A program made the position numbers and the translations under genes. The notes below the pieces were generated by a model, which was not told the origin of the DNA, did not search any database, and was given only the letters and a program-made list of their open reading frames with translations. A DNA stretch of 64,000 bases from Pseudodonghicola sp048268305 (GTDB lineage Bacteria > Pseudomonadota > Alphaproteobacteria > Rhodobacterales > Rhodobacteraceae): NCBI RefSeq assembly GCF_048268305.1, contig NZ_JBLWVT010000001.1, forward strand, positions 310,001 to 374,000. Direction: 5' to 3'. Of the stretch, positions 57,261 to 64,000 are shown piece by piece; within the stretch, counting starts at the first letter, position 1; each line of letters starts with the position of its first letter.

Positions 57261-57776
57261 TCAGAGTCTCCCACCCGGGCGGGCCGGGGGCTTGGCGGGG
57301 CGGCCGGTCATCTGCCGCAGGCTGGCGCGGGCGCGGGCGAGACGCGACAGCAGGGTGCCGCGTGGGATGTCGAGCGCGGCGGCGGCCTCGTCGATGCTGG
57401 CACCGTCGAGCGCCACCAGCAAAAGTGCACGGCGCTGGTCATCGGGCAGCCGGGCGATGGCCGCGCCGGTTTCGCGCAGGGCCATATGGGCCTCCTGCCC
57501 GGCGGCTGTTGCGGGTTCGACCGGCAGATCCTCGACCGGCACCAGGTGGCCGGGGCGCGCGCTGCTGCGCATCAGGTCGCGGTGGCGATTGATCAGGATG
57601 CGGAACACCCAGGCCCGTAGGCTTGCATCGGGGCGGTGTCGGGAAAGCGCCGCCACCGCCCGTTCCAGGCAATCCTGGACGAGATCGTCGCCCGCTTCCG
57701 CGTCGCCCCGCATCAGCGCGCGGGCATAGCGGCGCAGGCTTGGGATCAGGGCTTCGATCTCGTCCAGCTCGGTCAT
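57261..57776 (-). CDS. ECF-type RNA polymerase sigma factor
   Basis: 171 residues. Region 2 is ALMRGDAEAGDDLVQDCLERAVAAL through LRAWVFRILINRHRDLMRS. Region 4 is ARLPDDQRRALLLVALDGASIDEAAAALDIPRGTLLSRLARARASL. There is no region 3 or C-terminal extension. It lies 22 bases after the small secreted-protein gene and 2 bases before its anti-sigma gene, so the three form one operon. A candidate self-recognised promoter is at 58231-58256. Confidence 0.94.
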   Translation of the reverse strand: MTELDEIEALIPSLRRYARALMRGDAEAGDDLVQDCLERAVAALSRHRPDASLRAWVFRILINRHRDLMRSSARPGHLVPVEDLPVEPATAAGQEAHMALRETGAAIARLPDDQRRALLLVALDGASIDEAAAALDIPRGTLLSRLARARASLRQMTGRPAKPPARPGGRL

Positions 57777-57798
57777 GCGTGATCAGCTCCGGCGGCGA

Positions 57799-58179
57799 TC
57801 AGGGCCGCGCCAGATGCCAGACCTCCTTGACCCCGTCGCCGGAGATATCGCCGGGTTTGGCATCCTTCACCCAAGTGTAGAGCGGCATGCCCATGTGGGT
57901 CCATTGCCGGCTGCCGTCCTTGCGCGGGATGATGCCGAAGGCGCCCTCGGGCTGGGCGTCGGCGCTGGCCAGCAGTGGCGGCCAGTTGCTGGCGCAGGCC
58001 TCATAGCAGGTCGAACTGTCGGGCTGATCCTTGTCGAAGGTGTAAAGCGTCATGCCGGCGGCATCGGTCAGGACCGGGCCCTTGGCGCTGTCGCCGGTCA
58101 GGACCGGCGGCGCGGCGAAGGCGGCGGTGGCGAGGAAGGTGGCCAGGCTGGCGGCCAGCGCGAGGGACGGGCGTTTCAT
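57799..58179 (-). CDS. secreted protein with two Yx(FWY)xxD motifs (COG4315-like)
   Basis: 126 residues with a cleavable signal peptide (MKRPSLALAASLATFLATAAFAA). The mature part has the paired motifs LYTFDKD and LYTWVKD and two Cys in CYEACASNWPP. These mark small periplasmic proteins of unknown role, once called predicted lipoproteins; there is no lipobox here. AGGAG lies eight bases before ATG 58179. As first gene of the ECF operon it is the probable main regulon output, perhaps in envelope or oxidative stress. Confidence 0.87.
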   Translation of the reverse strand: MKRPSLALAASLATFLATAAFAAPPVLTGDSAKGPVLTDAAGMTLYTFDKDQPDSSTCYEACASNWPPLLASADAQPEGAFGIIPRKDGSRQWTHMGMPLYTWVKDAKPGDISGDGVKEVWHLARP

Positions 58180-58200
58180 CGGTTTCTCCTGTTGGACAAG

Positions 58201-58256
58201 GGCCGGTCGTTCTGACCGGCCTGACAAGAAGACGACCCCAGCGCGGAAATAATCCC
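58201..58256 (-). promoter_or_regulatory. candidate ECF promoter plus leader hairpin
   Basis: On the minus strand GGGATT (58256-58251), a 16-base spacer and CGTC (58234-58231) fit the general ECF -35/-10 pattern. The perfect 8-bp hairpin GGCCGGTC-GTTCT-GACCGGCC (58201-58221) then falls in the 5' leader, just ahead of the ribosome site of the secreted-protein gene. Confidence 0.45.
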
Positions 58257-58390
58257 CCGGCATCGTGATTTTTCGCAGGTTCCCACGGCTTTGCCGATGC
58301 AATGCCGCCCGTGCAAAGCGTGCTCGCGTCATCTTCGTGCCGGGAGCATTATTTTCCATCTCGTCAGATTTTGGAAACCGGCGTAAGAGC

Positions 58391-59632
58391 ATGGGCATGA
58401 GACGCGCAATTACCCTTGCCGAGGCCCGCGATCTGCCGGTCTGGCGCCGCCCCACCGCCCTGTTGTTCCTGATGGCCCTGGCGATGCCGGTGGCCTTTTC
58501 GACCTGGTCGGCCCTGCTGAACAACTTCGTCATCGAGGCGGCGCATTTTAACGGCAGCGACATCGGCTGGTTGCATACGATACGCGAGATCCCGGGCTTT
58601 CTGTCGATCGGGGTGATCGCCGTGCTGCTGATCGTGCGCGAACAGGTGCTGGCGGTGGTGTCTCTTGTCCTTTTGGGGGTGGCCACGGCGCTGACCGCCT
58701 ATTTCCCCTCGCTTGGCGGCATCCTGATCATCACCTTCCTCAGCTCGGTCGGCTTTCACTATTACGAGACGGTGAACCAGTCGTTGCAATTGCAATGGCT
58801 GCCGAAGGACCGGGCGCCGAAGATGCTGGGCTGGCTGTTGACGGTGGGGTCGGGGGCGACGCTGGTCTCCTATGCGGCGATCGTCCTGCTGTGGGAGCCC
58901 TTGGGGCTGACCTATAACATCGTTTACATGGTGGCCGGTGGCACCACGGCGGTGGGGGCGGTTCTGGCTTATCTTCTGTTTCCGCAGTTCAAGGCCGACA
59001 CGGTGCAAAGCAAGAAGATGGTGCTGCGCCGGCGCTACTGGCTCTACTACGCGCTGCAGTTCATGGCGGGCGCACGGCGGCAGATCTTCGTGGTCTTCGC
59101 CGGCTTCATGATGGTCGAGCGGTTCGGCTTCAACGTGCATGAGGTGACCTCGCTCTACATGATCAACCTGGTGGCCAACATGATCTTCGCGCCGCTGGTG
59201 GGGCGTGCCGTGGTCCGCTGGGGCGAGCGGCGGGCGCTGATCGTCGAATATTCCGGGCTGGTGATGGTGTTCCTGGCCTATGGCGGCATCTATTTCTTCG
59301 GCTGGGGCGTGGTGCTGGCCGCCTCTCTCTATGTGATCGACCATATCTTCTTTGCCATGGCGCTGGCGCTGAAGACCTATTTCCAGAAGATCGCCGATCC
59401 GGCCGATATTGCGCCGACCGCGGCGGTGGCTTTCACCATCAACCATATCGCTGCGGTCGTGCTGCCGGCTTCGCTGGGCTATCTGTGGATGATCGCGCCC
59501 GGGGCGGTGTTCGGGCTGGCGGCGGGGATGGCGGGGATCTCGCTCTGTCTTGGTCTGCTGGTGCCGCGTCACCCCGAACCGGGGCACGAGACGCGGCTGA
59601 CCCGGCGGCTGGCGCCGGCGGCGGCAGAATAA
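58391..59632 (+). CDS. MFS transporter
   Basis: 413 residues with about twelve membrane helices. The loop motif DRAPKMLGWLLTVGSGATL and a charged central loop (KADTVQSKKMVLRRRYW) divide the two halves. The second half has VGRAVVRWGERRALIVEY. The substrate cannot be told. ATG 58391 and ATG 58397 are both possible, with only a weak AAGAG ahead. It is divergent from the ECF operon (211 bases between starts) and 84 bases before prmA. Confidence 0.87.
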   Translation: MGMRRAITLAEARDLPVWRRPTALLFLMALAMPVAFSTWSALLNNFVIEAAHFNGSDIGWLHTIREIPGFLSIGVIAVLLIVREQVLAVVSLVLLGVATALTAYFPSLGGILIITFLSSVGFHYYETVNQSLQLQWLPKDRAPKMLGWLLTVGSGATLVSYAAIVLLWEPLGLTYNIVYMVAGGTTAVGAVLAYLLFPQFKADTVQSKKMVLRRRYWLYYALQFMAGARRQIFVVFAGFMMVERFGFNVHEVTSLYMINLVANMIFAPLVGRAVVRWGERRALIVEYSGLVMVFLAYGGIYFFGWGVVLAASLYVIDHIFFAMALALKTYFQKIADPADIAPTAAVAFTINHIAAVVLPASLGYLWMIAPGAVFGLAAGMAGISLCLGLLVPRHPEPGHETRLTRRLAPAAAE

Positions 59633-59716
59633 CTGTCATCCGGCAGGGGGCGTAGTATGCTTGACCTCGCGCGCCTGCGGCCCTAGGCCCGGCGCGACAG
59701 TTATCAGGAGTTTCCG

Positions 59717-60589
59717 ATGCCGACCTTTACCGCCCTGACCACCCTGACCGGAAAGAAGCAGGCCGAGGCGTTGGCCGAGGCGATGGAGGGACTGGAGCCC
59801 GAACCCACCGGCGTCGGCATCTTCGAGATCGAGGACGGATCGGGCCTGTGGGAGGTCGGCGGTTATTTCACCGAAAGCCCCGATCTGGTTGAGCTGGCGC
59901 TGCTGGCGGCGGCCTTCGGCGCGAGGGACTTCGCGGTTTCGGAAGTGCCGGAAACCGACTGGGTCGCCCATGTGCGCCGTGAACTGGCGCCGGTCGAGGC
60001 CGGGCGGTTCTTTCTTTATGGCAGTCACGATGCCGACAAGGTGCCCGGCGATTGCATTCCGCTGCTGATCGAGGCGGCGATGGCCTTCGGCACCGGCCAC
60101 CATGGCACCACGCTGGGCTGCCTCAGGGCGCTGGACCGGCTGATGACGCAGGGTTTCGTGGCTGGCAAGGTCGCCGATATCGGCTGCGGTACCGCCGTGC
60201 TGGCGATGGCCGCCGCGCGGGTCTGGGATGGCACCTTTGTCGCCAGCGATATCGACCAGGTCGCCGTCGACGTGGCCGAGGCGAACCTCAAGGCCAATGG
60301 CATGGAAGGGCAGGTTCATTGCGTCGAGGCGGCCGGTTTCGACCATCCGGATATTACCGCCAATGCGCCCTATGATCTGATCTTCGCCAATATTCTCAAG
60401 GGGCCGCTGGTGGCGCTGGCCCCCGATCTGGCGGCGCATCTGCGCCCCGGTGGCTATGCGATCCTGTCGGGGATTCTGAACGAGCAGGCCGATGAGGTGC
60501 GTAAGGTCTATTTCCAGTCCGGGATCAATTTCGTCGAAGACGAAAAGATTGGTGACTGGACGACGCTGCTTTTGCAGAAAAAGGCATGA
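59717..60589 (+). CDS. prmA: ribosomal protein L11 methyltransferase
   Basis: 290 residues. It trimethylates L11 with S-adenosylmethionine. An N-terminal L11-recognition domain (about 1-90) is followed by the methyltransferase. The SAM motif is VADIGCGTAVLAMAAARVW, preceded by MAFGTGHHGTTLGCL, with ASDIDQVAVDVAEANLKANG and the post-motif FANILKGPLVALAPDL. AGGAGTTTCCG precedes ATG 59717. Confidence 0.95.
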   Translation: MPTFTALTTLTGKKQAEALAEAMEGLEPEPTGVGIFEIEDGSGLWEVGGYFTESPDLVELALLAAAFGARDFAVSEVPETDWVAHVRRELAPVEAGRFFLYGSHDADKVPGDCIPLLIEAAMAFGTGHHGTTLGCLRALDRLMTQGFVAGKVADIGCGTAVLAMAAARVWDGTFVASDIDQVAVDVAEANLKANGMEGQVHCVEAAGFDHPDITANAPYDLIFANILKGPLVALAPDLAAHLRPGGYAILSGILNEQADEVRKVYFQSGINFVEDEKIGDWTTLLLQKKA

Positions 60590-60611
60590 AGCGGGCGAGT
60601 TTTAGAATAAT

Positions 60612-60641
60612 TTGAGACAATTGCCCGATTTCTGCCATACT
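60612..60641 (+). promoter_or_regulatory. candidate promoter for the small membrane protein gene
   Basis: TTGAGA (60612-60617), an 18-base spacer and CATACT (60636-60641, preceded by TGC) lie 54 bases before the GTG at 60695. Confidence 0.4.
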
Positions 60642-60694
60642 TCAGCCTGACCCTTGCCCCGGCTCTGACGGGGCCAGCGAAAGGAGAGGCTGTC

Positions 60695-61048
60695 GTGACC
60701 CATCAGGAGATCGAGTTTCATCAGCGCGTGGAGCGGCTGAGCCGCAGGCATGCGGCGCTGGTGCATGGGGCCGACACCTATCTGCGAGCTGACGGGCTGC
60801 TGGTTGCGGCGCCGCGCCGGCGCTGGTCGGGGCGGGCCGGCTTGTCGATGAAGGCGCTGGCGCTTTGCGTGCTCGCCTTTATCCTGTTCAAGGGGTTTCT
60901 GATCGTCGCGGTCGGGGCGGTGACCTATGACAGCCGGGTCGAACGTCTGGCGCAGGGCACCCCGGCCGAGGCGATCGGCGCCTGGGCGATGCAACGCGAG
61001 CCGGTATCGGACTGGCTGGCGCAGGAAATGCGCCGCTGGCGCTTCTGA
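60695..61048 (+). CDS. small single-span membrane protein, function unknown
   Basis: 117 residues from GTG 60695, behind AAAGGAGAGG. A basic N-terminal half (HQRVERLSRRHAALVHGADTYL) precedes one membrane helix (MKALALCVLAFILFKGFLIVAVGAV, about 52-75). A short tail follows (VERLAQGTPAEAIGAWAMQREPVSDWLAQEMRRWRF). It has no recognised family. It follows prmA by 105 bases with its own probable promoter. Confidence 0.7.
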   Translation: MTHQEIEFHQRVERLSRRHAALVHGADTYLRADGLLVAAPRRRWSGRAGLSMKALALCVLAFILFKGFLIVAVGAVTYDSRVERLAQGTPAEAIGAWAMQREPVSDWLAQEMRRWRF

Positions 61049-61079
61049 CGGCCTTTCCCGCTTTCCGGAAATCGGATCC

Positions 61080-61150
61080 CAAGAAAGAGGAAACGCCGCG
61101 CGACCGATCGGATCGCACGGCGTTTCAGTCTCGTCCCGACAAACGGGACG
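61080..61150 (-). terminator. double stem-loop after the DUF1127 gene
   Basis: On the minus strand, CGTCCCG/CGGGACG (61150-61132) is followed by GAAACGCCG/CGGCGTTTC (61126-61090) and a pyrimidine-rich CCTCTTTCTT tail. It lies 19 bases past the DUF1127 stop and may also stop the opposing gene at 61048. Confidence 0.65.
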
Positions 61151-61168
61151 GAGGGAATTGAGATCGCC

Positions 61169-61387
61169 TCAGTAGAGCGCTTTGCGCTGCGCGACGAAGT
61201 CGATATCGCCACGGTTCAGGCCGATGTCTTCCAGTTCACGGTCGCTGAGTGCGGAAAGCGCGTTGCGGGTGACGCGGGCATCGTTCCAGGCGGCGACGGC
61301 GGCGATCACGTTGCAGATGGCGGCGCCGATGCGACCGAACAGAGCGGCCGAGCCATAGGTGGTGCGGTTGGAGTCGAAAGCGGCCAT
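61169..61387 (-). CDS. DUF1127 (YjiS-like) small protein
   Basis: 72 residues. The C-terminal DUF1127 motif is NALSALSDRELEDIGLNRGDIDFVAQRK; the N-terminus has a hydrophobic helix (AALFGRIGAAICNVIAAVAAW). Such short Arg-rich proteins are linked to phosphate, carbon and sRNA-controlled metabolism in Rhodobacter and Agrobacterium (the CcaF family is related). AAGGA lies ten bases before ATG 61387. Monocistronic, with a strong terminator. Confidence 0.88.
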   Translation of the reverse strand: MAAFDSNRTTYGSAALFGRIGAAICNVIAAVAAWNDARVTRNALSALSDRELEDIGLNRGDIDFVAQRKALY

Positions 61388-61729
61388 TTGACCAAGTCCT
61401 TCTAAGCAAGAATGAAGTATGTTTCGTTTCTGCGGCGCACATAATCTGACCAAATTGCGTGCGCAATCCAGGTGACCTGCATAGTTCGTATGCGGTTTAT
61501 GCATGTCTTCTGCGCTGCGGCGAAGGCGGGCGGAACTGTTCCTCAAACCGCGAAGAAACCGGCGCGGATATGATAAAATACCTCCTGCATCCGAAGAAAC
61601 GAGCGTTTTGCTCGAGGCCAGCGCAAGAACCTTCTGCAAGCCTTTTCTGGAGGCGAATTTCTTGGACGATGTTCGCCTTTCGTGCTACTGCATCAAAAAA
61701 GCAACAATTCCGGGCGGAGCCGGGCAGTC
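61388..61729. other. 342-base spacer, DUF1127 and ruvC divergent promoters
   Basis: No convincing gene. It holds a perfect palindrome ATTGCG-TG-CGCAAT (61454-61467) upstream of DUF1127, an AT-rich TATGATAAAATA box at 61569-61580 that could be a -10 for ruvC, and no recognisable GAAC-N7-GAAC LexA site. Confidence 0.4.
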
Positions 61730-62233
61730 ATGCGAATTTTGGGCATTGATCCGGGGTTGCGGACCCTCGGCTGGGGCGTGATCGAATCACGAAACGGGCG
61801 GCTGAGCCATGTTGCGAACGGGTTGTGCAAGTCTCTGGCCTCTGAGGATCTGGCGCTCAGGCTGTTGTCGTTGCACCGGCAACTGGCCGAAGTGATCGCC
61901 AAGTTCCTGCCCGATGAGGCTGCGATCGAACAGACTTTCGTCAACAAGGACGGGGTGGCGACGCTGAAACTGGGCCAGGCGCGGGGGGCTGCCTTGTTGA
62001 CGCTGGCCCAGGGCGGACTGCGGATCGGGGAATATGCTCCCAACAAGGTGAAGAAGACCGTGGTGGGCGTCGGCCATGCGGCCAAGGAACAGGTGATACA
62101 TATGGTCAAGCTGCAACTGCCCGGCTGCGATCCGGCCGGTCCCGACGCGGCCGATGCGCTCGCCATCGCGATCTGTCACGCCTATTACGGCGGCTCCCAG
62201 GCCGGGATGCGCCTGCGCGAGGTGGGGGCATGA
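61730..62233 (+). CDS. ruvC: Holliday junction endonuclease RuvC
   Basis: 167 residues. It cuts Holliday junctions symmetrically after RuvAB branch migration. The four acidic metal ligands are in ILGIDPGLRTLGWG, AAIEQTFVNKD and PDAADALAIAICHA. ATG 61730 begins the conserved MRILGIDPG. Its stop overlaps the ruvA start (ATGA), first in ruvC-ruvA-ruvB. Confidence 0.97.
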   Translation: MRILGIDPGLRTLGWGVIESRNGRLSHVANGLCKSLASEDLALRLLSLHRQLAEVIAKFLPDEAAIEQTFVNKDGVATLKLGQARGAALLTLAQGGLRIGEYAPNKVKKTVVGVGHAAKEQVIHMVKLQLPGCDPAGPDAADALAIAICHAYYGGSQAGMRLREVGA

Positions 62234-62916
62234 TCGGGCGGCTGACCGGGCGGATCGGGTATCGGGCCGAGGATCACGTGCTGATCGACGTCGGTGGGGT
62301 GGGCTATCTTGTCTATTGCTCCGACCGGACCCTGGCCACCCTGCCTGGAGTGGGCGAGGCGGTCTCGCTCTATACCGATCTGGTGGTGCGCGAGGATCTG
62401 ATGCAGCTCTTCGGCTTTCCGACGCTGGTGGAAAAGGAATGGCACCGGCTGTTGATGAGCGTTCAGGGCGTCGGCGCCAAGGTGTCGCTGGCGATCCTCG
62501 GCACGCTGGGGCCCGATGGCGTGGGTCGCGCCATCGCGCTGGGGGACTGGGCGACGGTGAAGGCGGCCAAGGGGGTGGGGCCGAAGACCGCGCAGCGGAT
62601 CGTTCTGGATCTCAAGGACAAGGCACCGGGGGTGATGGCCCTGGGCGGCTCGATCATCGAGGCGATGGACGGGCCGGAGCCCGCGCCGGTGGTCGAGGTG
62701 GTTGAGCCGACCGGAGCGAAGCCGAGGAAGCCCGCGGCCAAACCCCGCGCCACCTCAGCCAGCGCCCAGGCCGATGCGCTTTCGGCCCTGTTGAACCTCG
62801 GGTATGGTCCCTCCGAGGCCGCCGCCGCCGTGGCGGAGGCGGCGGGCGACAACCCCGAGGCCACCGAGGCGACGCTGATCCGCGCAGCGCTGAAGCTCTT
62901 GGCGCCGAAAGGGTAG
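62230..62916 (+). CDS. ruvA: Holliday junction DNA helicase subunit RuvA
   Basis: 228 residues. It binds the four-way junction as a tetramer. Domain I has MIGRLTGRIGYRAEDHVLIDVGG. Domain II has helix-hairpin-helix motifs (SVQGVGAKVSLAILG, AAKGVGPKTAQRIVLDL). Domain III (ADALSALLNLGYGPSEAAAAVA) contacts RuvB. The linker to domain III, rich in Pro and Lys, is longer than in E. coli, accounting for ~25 extra residues. It overlaps ruvC by four bases. Confidence 0.97.
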   Translation: MIGRLTGRIGYRAEDHVLIDVGGVGYLVYCSDRTLATLPGVGEAVSLYTDLVVREDLMQLFGFPTLVEKEWHRLLMSVQGVGAKVSLAILGTLGPDGVGRAIALGDWATVKAAKGVGPKTAQRIVLDLKDKAPGVMALGGSIIEAMDGPEPAPVVEVVEPTGAKPRKPAAKPRATSASAQADALSALLNLGYGPSEAAAAVAEAAGDNPEATEATLIRAALKLLAPKG

Positions 62917-62951
62917 GGGATGCGCGTTATATATAAGTGGAAAACGGCAGG

Positions 62952-63971
62952 ATGACCGATCCCGATCCCACCCTGCGGCCCGACCCCCTGCCCGAGGACA
63001 ACGACCGTGCGCTGCGCCCGCAGGTGCTCGACGACTTCATCGGCCAGGCGGAGGCGCGGGCGAACCTGCGCATCTTCATCCAGTCGGCCCGCCAGCGCGG
63101 CGAGGCGATGGATCACACGCTGTTCCACGGCCCCCCGGGGCTGGGCAAGACCACGCTGGCGCAGATCATGGCGCGGGAACTGGGGGTGAACTTTCGCATG
63201 ACCTCGGGCCCGGTGCTGGCCAAGGCCGGCGATCTGGCGGCGATCCTGACCAATCTCGAGGCGCGCGATGTTCTCTTCATCGACGAGATTCACCGGCTGA
63301 ACCCGGCGATCGAGGAGGTGCTCTATCCGGCGATGGAGGATTACGAGCTCGATCTGGTGATCGGCGAAGGACCGGCGGCGCGCACCGTGCGGATCGAGCT
63401 TCAGCCCTTCACCCTGGTCGGTGCGACGACGCGGATGGGGTTGCTCACCACCCCCTTGCGCGACCGCTTCGGCATCCCGACCCGGCTGCAGTTCTATACC
63501 GAGGACGAGCTTTATGAGATCGTGACGCGCAACGCCCGCAAGCTGGGCGCGCCGGCCGATCCCGATGGCGCCCGCGAGATTGCCCGGCGCGCCCGTGGCA
63601 CGCCGCGGATCGCCGGACGTCTGCTGCGTCGGGTTGTCGATTTCGCGGTGGTCGAGGGCGATGGCACCATCACCCGCGATCTGGCCGATCACGCGCTGAC
63701 CCGGCTGGGGGTGGACCGGATCGGTCTCGACGGTGCCGACCGGCGGTATCTGAGCCTGATCGCCGAGAATTACGCCGGCGGCCCGGTAGGGATCGAAACC
63801 CTGTCCGCGGCGCTGTCCGAAAGTCGTGATGCGCTTGAAGAGGTGATCGAACCCTATCTGCTGCAACAGGGGCTGATCCAGCGGACCCCTCGGGGCCGGA
63901 TGTTGGCGCAAAAGGCCTGGGATCACCTCGGCCTGCCGATGCCCAGGCGGCAAAGCGATCTGTTCAGCTGA
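62952..63971 (+). CDS. ruvB: Holliday junction DNA helicase subunit RuvB
   Basis: 339 residues. An AAA+ motor that drives branch migration. Walker A is GPPGLGKTTLAQ, Walker B FIDEIHRL, sensor 1 LVGATTRMGLL and the Arg-finger region LRDRFGI. The C-terminal winged helix ends RTPRGRMLAQKAWDHLG. ATG 62952 (MTDPDPT) is preferred; GTG 62937 would add five residues and has no ribosome site. It is 35 bases after ruvA. The stop at 63971 is inside the window. Confidence 0.97.
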   Translation: MTDPDPTLRPDPLPEDNDRALRPQVLDDFIGQAEARANLRIFIQSARQRGEAMDHTLFHGPPGLGKTTLAQIMARELGVNFRMTSGPVLAKAGDLAAILTNLEARDVLFIDEIHRLNPAIEEVLYPAMEDYELDLVIGEGPAARTVRIELQPFTLVGATTRMGLLTTPLRDRFGIPTRLQFYTEDELYEIVTRNARKLGAPADPDGAREIARRARGTPRIAGRLLRRVVDFAVVEGDGTITRDLADHALTRLGVDRIGLDGADRRYLSLIAENYAGGPVGIETLSAALSESRDALEEVIEPYLLQQGLIQRTPRGRMLAQKAWDHLGLPMPRRQSDLFS

Positions 63972-64000
63972 TCCCCGTTCCGGGAGGCCGCGCCGAACGG

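Noticed and set aside
61388..61729. LexA/SOS box ahead of ruvC
   Set aside because: No GTTC-N7-GTTC or GAAC-N7-GAAC arrangement could be found in the spacer.
1..64000. tRNA, rRNA, riboswitch, insertion sequence or prophage
   Set aside because: None seen by reading both strands: no tRNA T-loop/anticodon pattern, no transposase or integrase other than XerC, and no conserved riboswitch core in the longer leaders.

Overview
The window is high-GC, densely coded DNA from an alphaproteobacterium, almost certainly order Rhodobacterales (Paracoccaceae/Roseobacteraceae). The clues are the fabI-fabB-fabA block divergent from an Irr-type Fur regulator, a single-step phosphatidylcholine synthase, a fused 1.1-kb-codon indolepyruvate ferredoxin oxidoreductase, a short HemP gene behind a TGA-N9-TCA iron box, and the GTGA/ATGA overlaps typical of the group. 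The genus cannot be fixed from the sequence. I see no rRNA, tRNA, CRISPR array, insertion sequence or prophage, so this is ordinary chromosome with some accessory islands.

Layout. 1-2.8 kb: an RND pump (cut by the window edge) and its adaptor. 2.9-3.4 kb: an iron-regulated hemP unit. 3.5-5.8 kb: fbp, gph, aroQ. 6.0-13.1 kb: a catabolic island with an FAH-family hydrolase, crotonase, MarR regulator, feruloyl-CoA synthase-like ligase, amidohydrolase, acyl-CoA dehydrogenase and cupin, probably for phenylpropanoid-type aromatic acids through CoA thioesters. 13.1-17.5 kb: truA, ycjX-GNAT-ycjF, a GST. 17.5-21.6 kb: indolepyruvate oxidoreductase divergent from an Lrp regulator.

21.7-35.7 kb is the most unusual region. 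A secreted LysM/FecR protein, a giant secreted protein with 15 PKD repeats, and a membrane class III adenylate cyclase with intact catalytic residues lie head to tail. After a DMT transporter and a DUF3307 membrane protein comes an ABC-exporter-like protein. It has lost Walker A, carries Gln in place of the catalytic Glu, contains a ~320-residue insertion, and ends in a cyclic-nucleotide-binding domain. Together they look like an envelope-sensing cAMP circuit whose effector is a pseudo-ABC protein. I did not recognise it as a described system.

35.9-45.4 kb: a SqrR-like persulfide sensor, a 105-residue 'cap-only' deletion remnant of an enolase-superfamily enzyme, a zinc alcohol dehydrogenase, two alpha/beta hydrolases (one PcaD-like), an RTX protein, a threonine dehydratase-hydrolase pair, an FKBP, a CxxC membrane protein and a nitronate monooxygenase. 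45.4-49.5 kb: fabI-fabB-fabA, irr and a PhyH-family oxygenase. 49.6-56.4 kb: an MGMT-like protein, a GreA-C-like protein, pcs, DUF484-xerC, transaldolase, priA. 56.5-58.2 kb: an ECF sigma factor, its anti-sigma factor and a small secreted protein. 58.4-61.4 kb: an MFS permease, prmA, two small proteins. 61.7-64.0 kb: ruvC-ruvA-ruvB, a Holliday-junction operon that ends just inside the window.

At least three copies of a GC-rich hairpin-plus-ATATTT/GTATTT intergenic element occur after genes (4541, 49504 and, inverted, 56380), with a degenerate candidate near 51420.
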